This document shows positions 1-12,011 of a stretch of 64,000 nt of DNA, piece by piece; within the stretch, counting starts at the first letter, position 1, and each line of letters opens with the position of its first letter. Under the pieces are notes generated by a model. That model saw nothing but the letters and a program-made list of their open reading frames with translations. It was not told where the DNA came from and did not search any database. The stretch is taken from positions 2,480,001-2,544,000 of the forward strand of contig NC_089422.1 of assembly GCF_013426205.1 (NCBI RefSeq). The letters are read 5' to 3'. Source of the stretch: Metarhizium brunneum (taxonomy: Eukaryota; Ascomycota; Sordariomycetes; Hypocreales; Clavicipitaceae). Both the position numbers and the translations under genes were made by a program.

Positions 1-609
1 ATCCGATGTACGCCGCTTATGCTTCCCGATGACATCGAGGCCACCATTCACCCCCTCATGGCTTTCCAATATACTCGCCGTTTTTGCGGCTTTCAGAGCG
101 TCCCGTCTCTTGGCCAGGGATCCCACCCCAACATCGTTATTCCTCTGTCCTCCTGATGGCGGCGATGGCCCCCATGTCTCTGATCGGGAACCGCGGGGAG
201 TGCGAGGGTAGAGATGTGTCGATCGAATTGCTTTGGGAGAGTTATCGACGCCGGAAATCAATGTCGAAGCAAACGCTTGAACTGAGGTCCAGCTCTGAGT
301 CCAAGAATCTCCTAAAAATTGCGCAAGGTCGCCACCCGTTGAGCCTTGATTTGGAATTTGATCTTCCTGAGACCTTTCCAATGTCAGGGGGACGGTTTTG
401 TTCCCATGCGTAGCGCCTTGTATGGGGTATGAGGTTCCACTGCTCTTCGTAATCCCAGTTGTCGTTGGCGGGTTGTACGTCTCGTCAATAGTCTCGACGC
501 GACGATTCCGGGGTCGGGCAGCGTTCGAGGCTGACTCATGGGACAATGTTGAAAGAGAAGATGAAGTCAAGTAAGTTTGGGCCTTCGCTGGATTGCCTCG
601 GTCGGTCAT
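1..609 (-). CDS. 5' part of an unidentified protein gene, cut by the left edge
   Basis: Reading the minus strand from the ATG at 609 gives 203 codons without a stop, running off the window at position 1. The product is rich in Ser, Thr, Pro and Arg and looks disordered at first. It then has a stretch (about residues 110-130) with a W-x3-W-x2-V pattern and ends in a basic segment containing the words ESHEGVNGGLD and KRRTSD. That tail reminds me of the region before the LysM domain in intracellular fungal LysM proteins, but this is a recollection of family style, not a domain I can see. A 203-codon open frame reaching the edge is unlikely by chance. The ATG has no closer in-frame upstream alternative that I could find. 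No signal peptide or membrane segment is visible. Confidence 0.55.
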   Translation of the reverse strand, partial: MTDRGNPAKAQTYLTSSSLSTLSHESASNAARPRNRRVETIDETYNPPTTTGITKSSGTSYPIQGATHGNKTVPLTLERSQEDQIPNQGSTGGDLAQFLGDSWTQSWTSVQAFASTLISGVDNSPKAIRSTHLYPRTPRGSRSETWGPSPPSGGQRNNDVGVGSLAKRRDALKAAKTASILESHEGVNGGLDVIGKHKRRTSD

Positions 610-1979
610 GATGACCGCGAACTCAGCGACAGCAACTCGCTGGTTGTGTTGATGCAGCTTCGCATCAGGTCTCTGCTAACACAAGCACAAGACTGGGGGA
701 ATCGGGAATGCCGCATGCAGCTCAAAGGTGCCCGATAGACCAAATAGAGAAGACGAGGCACAATATAGTATAGACAACAAGATTAAGGGAAGGCCGGTTC
801 GACTGTATTGGTGATGTTCATGGTCCGTCGTCGGTCGCGATTGATAAGGAGCTAAGAGGACACGCAATGACGAGGAAGCAGTGAGTGGTGTCGCCTGTCC
901 GAGGCACCAATGAATAGAAGTGGGGAGTTCCAAAACCACAAGTAGAGTGGGGCCGGCCCTGCATCAACTTTATAAGGCCGCCACATCCAGAGCATTCCCA
1001 AAGTTCGTATAACTTGATGTGTATCGATCTACCTTCTTGTTACTTGAATACTGAATCGAATAAGGTGGGAAAGAGTTGCAGTTAGTTCAAGGTGGATAAA
1101 TACGGCGGCTTGTTTAATCTCTTGCATAAACGGGCAAGCAGAGAGATATTTAGACCACCACACTCAGGGGGAAACGAGTCATTCTCAAAAGCTGGGGACA
1201 TCCTGGTTTGGGTGTATTTTCGTGCAGACCAACATGTGCCAATATCGTCACTGACGTGGTGCATTCTCAACAAGGTGCTACAAAGCACCAGAAGTATCTT
1301 GAATCATACCTGGCCCATCTGGTTATAACAAAGTACATACCATTCCTATCTGTTCAGGCCGCAGCGGCATATCCATCCAAAAAGAAGCAGTAGTCCGTAT
1401 GAACTAGATTACTTGAATCCTAATCGCTGCCTCCTCCGCCGTAACTATTTGCTGAGCGAATTGATTGTAAGACCCATCCCTATTTGGTGGACTCTCTTTG
1501 CTTATACCAATTTAAACCATTGGTCACGCTTCGGTGAGCCAAAATAGGAAGAACACATTCTCACACATACCAGCACAGTTGAGAATATTGGGTGCCGGCA
1601 TATATCTTCCTAATCCTGTTGTGACAAAATCGTCAACTATACACAAGTGCTTGATCCTCGCCAGTTCTTTCTTCTGTGTTTTACACGTGCCTAAATATTA
1701 GGCGCTTAAAAGTTGGACAGACTCGACTGAGCCAGGGACGCAAAATGGCTTCCGTAAAATGATCGAAGCAGTAACACAGGTTGCTAGCTTCAGGTTTCAC
1801 CTCAACTCAGGGATACATCGAGATTCAAATTGCTAGCATCGCCATTGATGCCAAAGAATTGGAACCTGCATACTGGATTAGCTGCGATGAAGGAAGGGAG
1901 GGGTGACAAAAGAAACATTTTGCATAATAGAAAAGGGAGGGAAAGGAAGGAGAAAGGACAGGAAAGGAAGCCAGTCGAC
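610..1979. other. intergenic, no gene seen
   Basis: This stretch lies between the start of the edge gene and the 3' end of the CTF1/FarA-type gene. It should hold the promoter of the former and the 3' UTR of the latter. Short overlapping open frames on both strands (for example around 1090-1390) have no protein-like composition or splice context. A TATA-like tataag lies near 971. No repeats stand out. Confidence 0.5.
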
Positions 1980-4975
1980 TTACCAATCCTCCACGTTCAA
2001 GGTCGTGGGAGCAGGTTGCCCTTGGACTGAGCTTGTGCTCCAACTGTCTGGACTTTGTCCGTCGTGCACGCCCCCGTCGAAATTGGTGTGCCACATGCCG
2101 GCAGATGCATGAAAGCCTTGCGTAGGTACGCCACCATTTCCTTGTCCTTGACCTGTAGCCTGAAACTGGTTGCTTGCCTGGCCTTGTGACATGCTGTTGG
2201 GTGTCATCTGCGCCATCAGATTGTGGTTCGGTTCTTGATGTGTTTGTGTCGGAGATAGATTAGGGAAAGCAGGCATGCTGGAACTTTCGGGGAAGAGCTG
2301 ATCTGGTTGAAAATTTTCCCAGAGCGATTGCGACAAATTTGGTGAGTTTCTGGTTACAAGGTAGAGATCTGGGGGCGTAGCGGGAACTGAAAACGAGGGA
2401 TTGAATGGGGTTGCAGGTCTGGTCTGAGGTCGCGAATTGGTTCCGCCCATAAATGTATCTGCCACGCTGGGTCGACTATTGGGAGACGCGACAGCCGGTG
2501 GTTGCATAGCAGAAGTATTTTCGGTTTTGATTGCACTCGGTGTTTGAGGTCTAGAGCGCTCGTAGGATTCCTGAGGCGTTGGGGCATTTGCGGTGAAATC
2601 GATGGCCATGTCGTCATACTTTCTCTTCGAAACGTCTTGAACTTTACTCTGCTGCTCCAATTGTGACAGGCTTTGTTGCATTTTCCGATGACGCTTCCCA
2701 CCCGCCTTTTGAAGGCGTTCTTCTAGCATCTTATTGCCAATAATGGACTCAAAAAGGGCATAGACCATCTTTCCGACAAGCCAGACCCGTGATACTTCCT
2801 TCAACGCTTGCATGCAGCTTCTCATTCTATCCTGCGTAACTTGCTGGATCGATGGGACAGGAGACCTCATCTGGTACACATGCATAATCAGAGCTGAGAA
2901 CAGGCTGTAGACAATGAATGCCGGACAATAGCGTAGTTCCTTGTGTGTGGCGAGATTTTCTATAATTGACGTAATCATTGCTGCAGCTTGAAAAGCAATA
3001 TTCCGGGATGGGTAAGGGGAGTCGTCCGGAAAGCTTCTTGAGCCGCTCGGGGGCATGTGTGCGCGATGCAGGAGGCAGAGTGTTGTATAGTAATTTGAAT
3101 GAAGTAGAGCAGACCAGAAGTGATGGCGAGGCATCTCCCAGTATACAATCTTGGGGCAATTCTGCAGCCAGTCGGCCAGTGCCATGTCGCTGTGTGTCAA
3201 ATCAATGGCATTCCTTTGACGTCCCTTGGAAGCAACCGAGTATTGTTGCGACAAGACCAAGCCCATGATTTCGCACAACTTGACATATTGCAAAAAGAAT
3301 TGCACATGAATGGGGTCTGGCGGGAATTCGCTGGCTCGGTCCATCTCATCCTCGATAAAGTCGTCTTCCGTCAGCATTTCAACGTCAGAGTCGTCGAGAT
3401 TGATGTGGACGGGACGACCGAGAGCAACAGCGACAGACCTGTCGCGAGTGAACAGAGTCCACCATATCCTCTTCCATAGTCGTTTGTCAGACTTGCTTAG
3501 TTGAGACTGCTCGACACTCCGGTGCATACCAGAACCTTGAGCAACAATGGTGGCAACACGACTCCAGTAGAAAACATTTTTGGTGACGTCCTCGGGGCCT
3601 TCCCAGTACCAGCCCATGAGCAACAGCGACTGAACAATTGTGACACGGTCATCTTCGTAGTTTGCGTCGTAGAGTGCCTTTGCACGTTTGTAGAAGGTTA
3701 ACGCGGCAGGAGTCGTAGACCCATTGGCATCCATAAGCTGAGCATTGGTGCAAACCCGCGAGCCGGCTAGTAAAACAGCTTGGAGAAGGAGGAGTGACGG
3801 AGGGTTCTTGGGATCCCTGTACTGTCGCATAAAGCGAGAGCGGTTGATAACAGGGACAATGGGATGAACCCACTTGAAGTATGCCTCTATGAGTTCGTCA
3901 CAGAGAGATCGGGGAGGGAGAAGGAATGCTCCTCTCTGATGTAAGATTTCAATCTCAACATTATCTAGCTCTGTCAGCCTGGCTCGTGAGCCGCGCACAT
4001 TTTCAGGTAGCGGATAGTGCACGACATCCGACGATCCCTGGCGGTCGTGTACAAGTAAAGTCAAGTTCGAGGATTCGCCAAGAAAGGCAACTCGTCCAGC
4101 TTCCGTGATTGGAGCACGAGTGAACTTGGGCTTCATTACAAGATTTAGGTATGTACCGCTATCGACTTCTTCTTGTCTGACTTGTGCTTCGGTCATAGAC
4201 GATGAAGGGGTCCCATCCGATGTGTGCGATACAGTGGGTGGTCGTGGATAGGAAGAGGCGCTGCCTGGGGTGGTTTGATGTGGCCGGTCGTCTGCTTCTC
4301 GGTCACTACAAGCAATGAAGCGATATGGGTTAGCAAGGTCATCTAGGTTGCACTAACGAGGAAATGCGGTACCTGTCGGAATCTTTGGTTGTCTGATTGC
4401 CAGCATTTTGAGCCTTTTTACGTTTAGGGGTTGGGATACGGCACTCGATCTGAAATGCGACACAATTCGTGCAAGGAACGCCGAGGCTTGCAGCGTCGCA
4501 TCGAACCTGAGCAGGCAAGGAAGGTTAGCATGTCAGAATAATGCATTCGTCAAGAGACGCAAGGTTGACGGATATTTACCTTGCGTGCATGACAGGTCTG
4601 ACAAGATGTAGCGGATGGTCAGCATCGAATTAAGCTGCTATGAAGTCAAGAAGCGTGGGGTTTGTAGTCTTTTTTGCCTCGGCTCGTGGAGCTGTGGCAG
4701 GGCACAAGAAGACGAAGACGACCCCAACCGACCACGGACACATACCTCACATGCTCTTGACGCTCGTTGCCTAAGAAGGTGTATCCGTCAGCACTGGTTC
4801 ACGACCATCACACGCGTGGGTGCGCAATATGTGCGTACCTTCGAAAGCTCATCTGGTTCGCTGCGTTGCTACCCGCATTATTGGCAGCGGGAGGGGATGC
4901 TTTGGCAGAAGACTCGGATTGTTGTGTCAGTGACTGCTGTTGACCAGCATCACCCGCAGTCATTTCGACATCCAT
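1980..4975 (-). CDS. CTF1/FarA-type Zn2Cys6 transcription factor
   Basis: I model five exons: 4839-4975, 4746-4770, 4580-4597, 4373-4506 and 1980-4305, giving 879 aa in continuous frame. The N-terminus carries a perfect CX2CX6CX8CX2CX6C zinc cluster (C53, C56, C63, C72, C75, C82), followed by a basic tail. A Fungal_trans (PF04082) domain follows, with words such as YFKWVHPIVPVINR and LLLMGWYW. The C-terminus is long and rich in Gln, Ser and Pro. The middle domain matches what I know of Fusarium cutinase transcription factor 1 and Aspergillus FarA/FarB, which activate fatty-acid catabolism, peroxisomal and cutinase genes through CCTCGG elements; the length also fits. I cannot say whether it is the alpha (FarA) or beta (FarB) paralogue. 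The zinc cluster is split over a 25-nt and an 18-nt exon. The start at 4975 is the first ATG in the frame of the zinc cluster. Confidence 0.85.
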
Positions 4976-7291
4976 GCCGGGCCTCTTCTTCTTCTTTTTT
5001 TCTCTTTTTTTAAAATTTTTTTATTTAACGTGGTCAACGCCGAACCAGTTGTCTTTGGGCGATTCCGCAGCCTGGTGTTGATTCTGGCAAGTTGGCGTAC
5101 AATGGTAATTTAACGGGTTAGTTCAAGGAGGGGGGAGGAGAAGGCGGGCCACGGAGACGAAGGCGAACGGCGACCGTACGGCGCGGGCGGAAGGGACGTG
5201 GAGGTGCGACGTGTGCGACGTGTGCGAATGCAGACTTGAGAATTGACGGTGCTCTTAGAGGGATGCCAACGGTGCTGACTACTACTAGGTATCCAGGCGC
5301 GAGGCTCAATTGGGGCCTCCAGATACGAAAGTTCGGGAGAAACAACCAGTAGCCAAGTTCCTGCAACAAGGCTAGTTGTTGTCAGCTTGTTGATGAACAG
5401 GCTGCCACTGTGTGTACATACATAAGAGTTGTGCCAGTATCGTACTTAAATGCAGCCAAGTCTGGTCTGGTATTTTAGTTCCCCGCAAGTTGGAGGGTTT
5501 CAGAGACAGGGGGCTAGACTTGAGAGCTCGGCTGACCAACGGAGGACAGTCGTGACGCTGCTGGCTGGGCCTGGTGACATGAGAGCCAAAGCTTCGAACC
5601 ATTGAATTGATCAGTGTCTGGTGTGGCCAACTTGCCAGCCCACCGCGACGGGTCTGGGGTTTAGTGTTCCAAGCTGAAAATTGGCTGGCCTGGGTCAGGC
5701 AAGATACTCAAGACTTTTCATGTTGTGCGGAGGTGGGTCGATTTGAGGGGCTGCTGGACTTGGGCAAGGCACTTGACGAGACCACTTGTGGTACCAGCAC
5801 GTCGTCGCTTGTTTGAATCCTGAGACTGTCACAAGCCAGTACATATGATCGTATTCGCTGTAGCTGGTACGATGTGCACAAATGCTCATTAGTTACTGCC
5901 TAGGTAGGTAGTATTCCACACATGCGTATGTAGTAATCAGGAGGATTCATGTGCTGGCGTTAGAGTATGGGGCCGCGCCAAAATACTGGTAATGAAAGTA
6001 CCTACCTAGGTATCCATGTATTCAGATGAATGAGAAGAATTTGGCCTCGTGTTTATAACAAAGATTCCTCTCATGAAAAAAGAGTGAGTTTCGGGATTAT
6101 TTCATCTGTCTATGAAGGATGAAGCTTAGGTACCTAAGCTTACCGGAATCAAGGTTGGATGCTACTACAAACCACATGCACTCAGTGCCCCTCCTTGCCG
6201 TTGAACGTTGCACTTGAAGTGCTCGGGTCTGGAGAAGAGTTCGTCTCTTGGCCCTGCCTGCGTAAGGTCGCTGGTCCCAAGCTCAAACTATGAGCCATGG
6301 AGATGGAATAGATCGGAGGCTAATGGCTCTGGCCCGCCTTCCGAGTTGCCCAGTTGTTGGGGAACCAGGCAGCCACCCCCGTACTTGCCCGAAACATCCC
6401 AGGCAGACGACGACATCGAAGCAAAAAGTCCGGGGAACCGGGGTCCGCAGGAGAATTTTTTGGTGGCAAGGTCGCGGGGGGTTCTGCCGTACTCCGTACA
6501 GATGATTTGCACAGAACGCGCCGCCTTGTCAATATTATACTCTCAAGGGTTCACTCCAGCACCTACTCAAAAGTAACAAGTCAGATCATCAGGCACAAAC
6601 TTGCATAGATACCCAAGTACTTCACCTGAGTTGCCCTCTGTTGGTGGTGTCTGCGCCTTGATGGGAAGGGAAGGGGGCAGGCGGGTGGTGAGTTTCACAT
6701 GTGCTGCCAGTGCTTCCGACATCTCAGATGCCTTTGTTGTTGTAGGCTTAAAATTCCTGAGTGAAATGGAGACTATCCCGGTCTTTTAGCTCCCGGTACC
6801 AACTTCGTTAGGCGTCTTATCAACTAGTTAAGTACTACTCGGCAAGGTGTCTGGCTCAAATACTCTTTCTCTCTGCCAGCATTTTTGGAAGTCCACTAAA
6901 GTCCACCAGGCACCTGAAATAGGTAGATTAGAAATCTAAACAATGGGGAAACAAATACTCTCTCTATCCATCATACAATTACCTGGTCAGAGACTTCCCT
7001 GCTACCACAGCACATCCCAGCCGTATATGGTCCTTTGCACTCTCTAGACCTCGCGACTGAGAGCTTTTGCCCAGCTGGATAGCACAACAATACAACATAA
7101 AGCTCTACCTTTGACTATGGATTGCCTGATGCCCCTGCGTATTTCGCGCATACGTAGCTGCATATATTTGACGGAGCATGCGCCCTTCGTGTACAAGAGC
7201 CAACATCTCATCTCGCCCTCGGTGTGGGGTGCGAACCTGATTCTCATCAAGGAAATCTGAAATCCGTCATTGCAATCCTTTTATATTTGCT
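4976..7291. other. long intergenic region upstream of the CTF1/FarA-type gene
   Basis: About 2.3 kb lie between the regulator's start and the 3' end of MCD4. The first part should be the regulator's promoter and 5' UTR. There is a T-rich tract at about 4990-5025 (minus-strand A-rich) and small TACCTAGG-type palindromes near 5998-6013 and 6127-6140. Several open frames of 60-120 codons (for example 6208-6576 plus) look like noise: low complexity, no motifs, no splice-supported extension. I see no gene. Confidence 0.5.
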
Positions 7292-10200
7292 CTATTGTCT
7301 TTTAGCTTTAGTTGAATGGCTGTGGCCATTCGGGGTTCCATTTTCTGTCATTGTAGACCCTGACTGGTTAGTCGTAGGATCAAGTTCGCTTTGCCCATCC
7401 CCCACGTCAATGCCTGATACAAACAAGGTACTGACTCCCTCAAGGCCAGCAACAAACACACAAAGCAGACTTGCAATGGCGAAGTGGCTGATTGTGGAGC
7501 CGATCTCCAACCATGAGCCCTCGTCTTTGACGACCCAAAAGAAATAAAGCGTTAGAATATCGCTAATTGCCATGACAACCATGAAGAGAGCTGATGGGGC
7601 GACCCCTAATCTTTTATTCAATACTCCCAAATTGGCAGAAATAAGAGCAAAAGGGATCATCAACTTTAAAATTAGCAACGCTCCCTGAGAAAAAGGATCA
7701 AATACTGGTATCAGGCGGTAAACACTGTCAAGACTAAATGAAGAAACAGACGCAACGTTGCCCGTACTGAAAAAGGCCGATTGCAATAGTACCATGAAGA
7801 AGAGCGCCACCCGTGCGTCCGAGAGCCTGAGTGCTCGATGTTGTATCAAGTCTTGGTCAAGTGTATTAGGTTGCACCAAGCTCCCGTTGCTTTGCTGATG
7901 CTTGCGGTAGAAAATTTCGGCTGCGTACTCCAGGCGCACCCAAACAAGTAGGGTCGCCGAGAAAGCGACGTAAAAAAGGCCCTCATATGATATTGTAAGA
8001 ATGACAAATGTAGGTGCGCATGTCAAAAAAATGACTACAAGTCTATGCAGGTAATGTGTATTGGGCTGAAGGCGATACAAGAGGGGCATTAGGAGAGACA
8101 CGACTGAGAAAGTTAGATGCTAGGACATAAACCGCATGAAAAGTCAATTGCGTTCCACAAATAACGTACTGAGGATAGCCCATCCAAGAACTTGATTGCC
8201 GACTGGGAGGCCTCGCTTAGCTTGAAGGGATAAGGCGCTAGACCGCGTGACAAGCATGGACAAGAGAATAAGTCCCACCTGTTGATATGATACTGCGTTA
8301 GTTACTCATCTCGCAGAATACGGAGAGAATCGAGTGGCAACAGAGAAGGTGATAGTAGCCATTTGCCATACCTGGATGCCAGTTAATGTTCGCTGAATAT
8401 TCTTGTTCGTCTTTTTAAGTGAAGGATTTGAGTTGACAGCCCACGTAAAATCGGCGAGTCCGATGTCTTCGAGAATCAGGTAAAGAAAGCCAACGAGAAA
8501 CATGGCAAAGCCACCAGCAAGGCTAGAAGTGATCAGCCTCATATAGTACTCTTGTAATAACCATGCGTTGAGAGTGCTTACACTAGACCAATGCTTTCAA
8601 CTTTCATGGCTGGAAGCAACGTGAATGTGCTCATTGTCAGGCATGAAGCCGCCCATGTCATGCTGAGCAATGCATGGTATTGTATGAAGGACAGGCCATA
8701 CATGAAAGGCCAAGCCGCTGCCAGGACAAATAATCCGGTCAGTACCTCTCGATAGATATATCCAACAGCCTAATGAGGGTCAGTGTGGGTTGGCAACGGG
8801 CGGGGGTATTGAATCCCAGGGACTACATATTTTGCGTAATCGGTTCACTCACCAGAGATTGTATGACAGCAATGTAAAAAACGGCATGAAGAAAGAGGCT
8901 CGCCGCGCCTCCTGCGGACTGGATGTGGCCAAATAATATCAATCTTCCACGGTAAAGACTTTGTCTATGGGCATAAACTTCTTCCCAGAATACGACAGGA
9001 AAGAAGGCATATAAATAGTAGGTGAGGGGTGATTTGGAAATAATGAACGACGCATAAAGAGCAAACAGAACTCCTAAAAAGGTGGCGGTCCCCAAAGGAG
9101 TCCTTTGCGCTGCTATTACCTCGTGGACGACAAACATGTCTACCACTGTGGTTATGGCATACGCCATCCAGCCAAGATAACCCATGGTAATAAGGGCGCG
9201 AAGAAACAGCCAGTCATAAGTTTGGAGATAGCGCAGGCCTTGCAGCGTTACTTGTATGAGGGTATTTGACTCCTCAATAGCCTCTTCATACTGCCCATTT
9301 GCAATGAGATTTGCAATCGCAGCAGTGCGGTTTTCGGGAGAAGAACCTTCTCCGTCAAACGCGTGGTATGCCTTGAATCGCAGTTCATTCGTCTTCTTGT
9401 TACTTTCCTTGACACGATACATCTCCAAAATACCTTTGGCATTGACAAGCGATGCATTAGCCTTCTCGCTATTGTCTGCAGCCAGATAGGATAGGGGAAG
9501 CTCTCCGACCGAATTAGCGGGGAACTCGGCGCCGATTAAGTAGGACATTAAGGCGGCGATGTCCGCCTGGTTGATATCGTGTCGACGAACGTGATCGAGC
9601 CCCCAATCTGATGAATACATATCATGTCCAGGGGCAATAGCACCAGGATGCACCTCAGGAGCGGCCACACCGGAACCCCACGTAATGAAAGGCGTGCGGG
9701 TATTATCTGGATGACCATCACCGTGACTGCCCCAGTCACTCATGCCATGATCTGCGGTAAATACAAATGCTGTTCTGTCATCTGCGTAAAACTTCTGGAT
9801 AAGTTCTGTTATCTCCTTAACCCCTTGGTCCACCACTTTAATATTATTTAAGTATTCCTTTGAGTACGGTCGATAGGAATGCCCAGTTGTATCAAGCCCA
9901 AGCAGATGGAGGAAGAATATAATCTTATCCTGGCGAAGGGCTTTATTTAGAGTCTGGTTTGTTGCGGCCGCTGCAAAGAAGTGCTTAACATGGTCAAACA
10001 CCCAGTAGTCAAGGCGAAGGGCGTCCTGACTAAAATCTTCGAATTCTGGTTCGTACATATATGTATCAACCCGACCGGGAACAGCTCCTTGTTCGAACAT
10101 GGGCAAGATATCTGGGCTACCCCAGCTCCAAGTATGACGACTTCGGTTAAAGACACTATCAAAATTGACGGGGTTGAGTTTCCAGCCGGTGGCGACGGCG

Positions 10201-10658
10201 GAAACATCTTCGTATAACCCGGCGATTAAAGCTACATGACCCGGGCGGGACTCTGTAGGCACACGGGTATGGGAGACACCGAAGGTTCCTTCTTGAAGGA
10301 CGCGGGATCGCAGGAAAGGTGCGAGAGGTCTGGGGATGAGATCCTTTTCGTTTTGAGGATACGGCTCGGGAAATGATTGAAAGGCTTTATCGGCTCTTAG
10401 TCCATCGCCTGCAACAGTAGTTTGTCAGCATATTTGTGGTAAGATTGGGAGCAAAGGTTGGTGCAACTGAATGTACTTGCCAACGAACAAAACTAGTCTG
10501 TCAGCTGGAGGCTTGGAGAACACGGGACGTTCAACTTCGAAGAGCTGCATGCCAGACACAATGGGGCTGACGAAATATATATCGAAGATAGAATATATAT
10601 AAACGAGATGGAATATTACGGCCGTGGCCAGGAAGGCAAAACGAGTGGCTGCCGCCAT
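7292..10658 (-). CDS. MCD4: GPI ethanolamine phosphate transferase 1 (Mcd4/PIG-N)
   Basis: Six exons (10481-10658, 8853-10408, 8582-8769, 8372-8537, 8170-8278, 7292-8103) give 1002 aa, normal for the family. The enzyme adds phosphoethanolamine to the first mannose of the GPI precursor in the ER membrane. An N-terminal membrane anchor (about residues 5-30) is followed by a lumenal alkaline-phosphatase-like domain with DGLRAD, the nucleophile motif VPTESRPGH, and the metal-binding words TADHGMSDWG and HGDGHPDN. Many hydrophobic spans follow. Intron 1 (10409-10480) starts with GC, not GT. The GC donor is the only splice that restores the conserved FVGDGLRAD. The last exons are separated by small introns of 44-93 nt. 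It is transcribed away from CSM1's 3' end. The enzyme acts upstream of the BST1 product also encoded in this window. Confidence 0.95.
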
Positions 10659-12011
10659 GTTGGCGACTAAAGTTGCGACGTTGCTGTTTGTGTCGGGTTT
10701 CCGTTAGCAGCAGCCTAATGCACCAGACACTGTGGCAGTGATGGTTTTAACGCGTTGAGCAGTGACATGGAACGACACCGAATTTTGAAGTGTGTCTCGC
10801 AGTGCGGACGTTGGAGTCGGGACACCTGGAGATAGGCATTTGTTAGATTGATGCTCTGTCCCGTATGGAGTGTCTGTACTCCGTATTGCTAGAGTAGCTA
10901 CTTACGTAGTAAGGGAGATTCGAGCCGTCTGGTTGATCTTGACCATTTTTCTAATGAACCAGCCCAATCCAAATATTATTGGCTACCCCCTGGAAGCGTC
11001 CTTTTTCTTGGGGGTGTGCGGGCGGGCGACACCCCCTCGTGGTCCTCGTGGGGTTGAGGACGCCGTCAATTGGCACCCCCATCGTCCTCCTCATCACATT
11101 TATATCTTATTGTATGGATGGTAAGGTTGAATTTGAATTTCACGATCTTTTGTCCAACTGCCCCTGTAATACAGGAGACCGGGCTTTCAGCCTACCAGGC
11201 GATTCCAATAAGAATCTGCCCATGTGTATGTACATGCATGGGGTGTGTATCTAGGTGGATTTCCCAGGTCAACAACACTAGCAGGGACTCTGCAGTGGGA
11301 GGTTCAAAAGTACTAGACCCGGACGAGAAACCTGCTTACCGCGCGTTATACTGTATTTTACCATGCAAAGTGTACTATAGTTAAGCTGTAGTGTATAAAT
11401 GGACAAATACGTGCCAAAGCAGATGCATCCTGCCATAGACTGTACTTGGATACCCTGATGTCCAACTGCGCGAATAGACTCCCCACCATCCACCATCAGG
11501 GTCGCCCACCTGCTCCCACAGGACAGCATATGTCTAATGTAATGAAACAATCAGACTTGTTTCACGAGACATTGTAGGTCCTTCTCTCGACTTCTTGAGC
11601 GGAAACACGATCCACAAGTGTAGGTCTCCAAGTGGAAGTGGAAGCTTGCAACTTGGCTACAGCCGTTTGGTCAACTGTCCTTGGCTTGTGAACACAATAC
11701 GATTGTTGCCACCCATTAAAATAACTAGGCCTCAGCTTCACCTTTACTACTAGCATACTGCTTATCAGGTTTTTTCTTCCTTTGTGCCGCGGCTGAGCCA
11801 TGACTTCTCGAAGAGGAACTTTCAAGTCTTAGCCCATCATGCCAGGTTCAAGTAACCAGGTATTGTGCGAATGGATAAAGTACTGAAAGATATTGACTGT
11901 TAGTTCTCGCCCCGCACCTTGGGACTAGTTGAGTACCCTAAATTGAACATACGGACATCTTTACTGATGAGTCCGAGAGTTAGTAGGTGGTATAGTCCTA
12001 GCCATTCAATT
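10659..12011. other. intergenic between MCD4 and CSM1, no gene seen
   Basis: This 1.35 kb holds the MCD4 promoter and the CSM1 3' region. An ACGCGT hexamer lies at 10750-10755, about 90 bp upstream of the MCD4 start. Short open frames on both strands overlap each other and show no conserved motif. The sequence near 11030-11060 is locally GC-rich, with a repeated cctcgtggtcctcgtgg pattern. Confidence 0.45.

Noticed and set aside
6208..6608. Overlapping 70-120 codon frames on both strands upstream of the FarA-type gene
   Set aside because: Composition is random-like, several frames overlap in the same stretch, and none carries a conserved word.
11960..11990. Hammerhead-ribozyme-like core (ctgatgagtccgagag) downstream of CSM1
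   Set aside because: The CUGAUGAG word and a GAGA loop are there, but the closing stem and the GAAA core are missing and no cleavage-site helix can be drawn.
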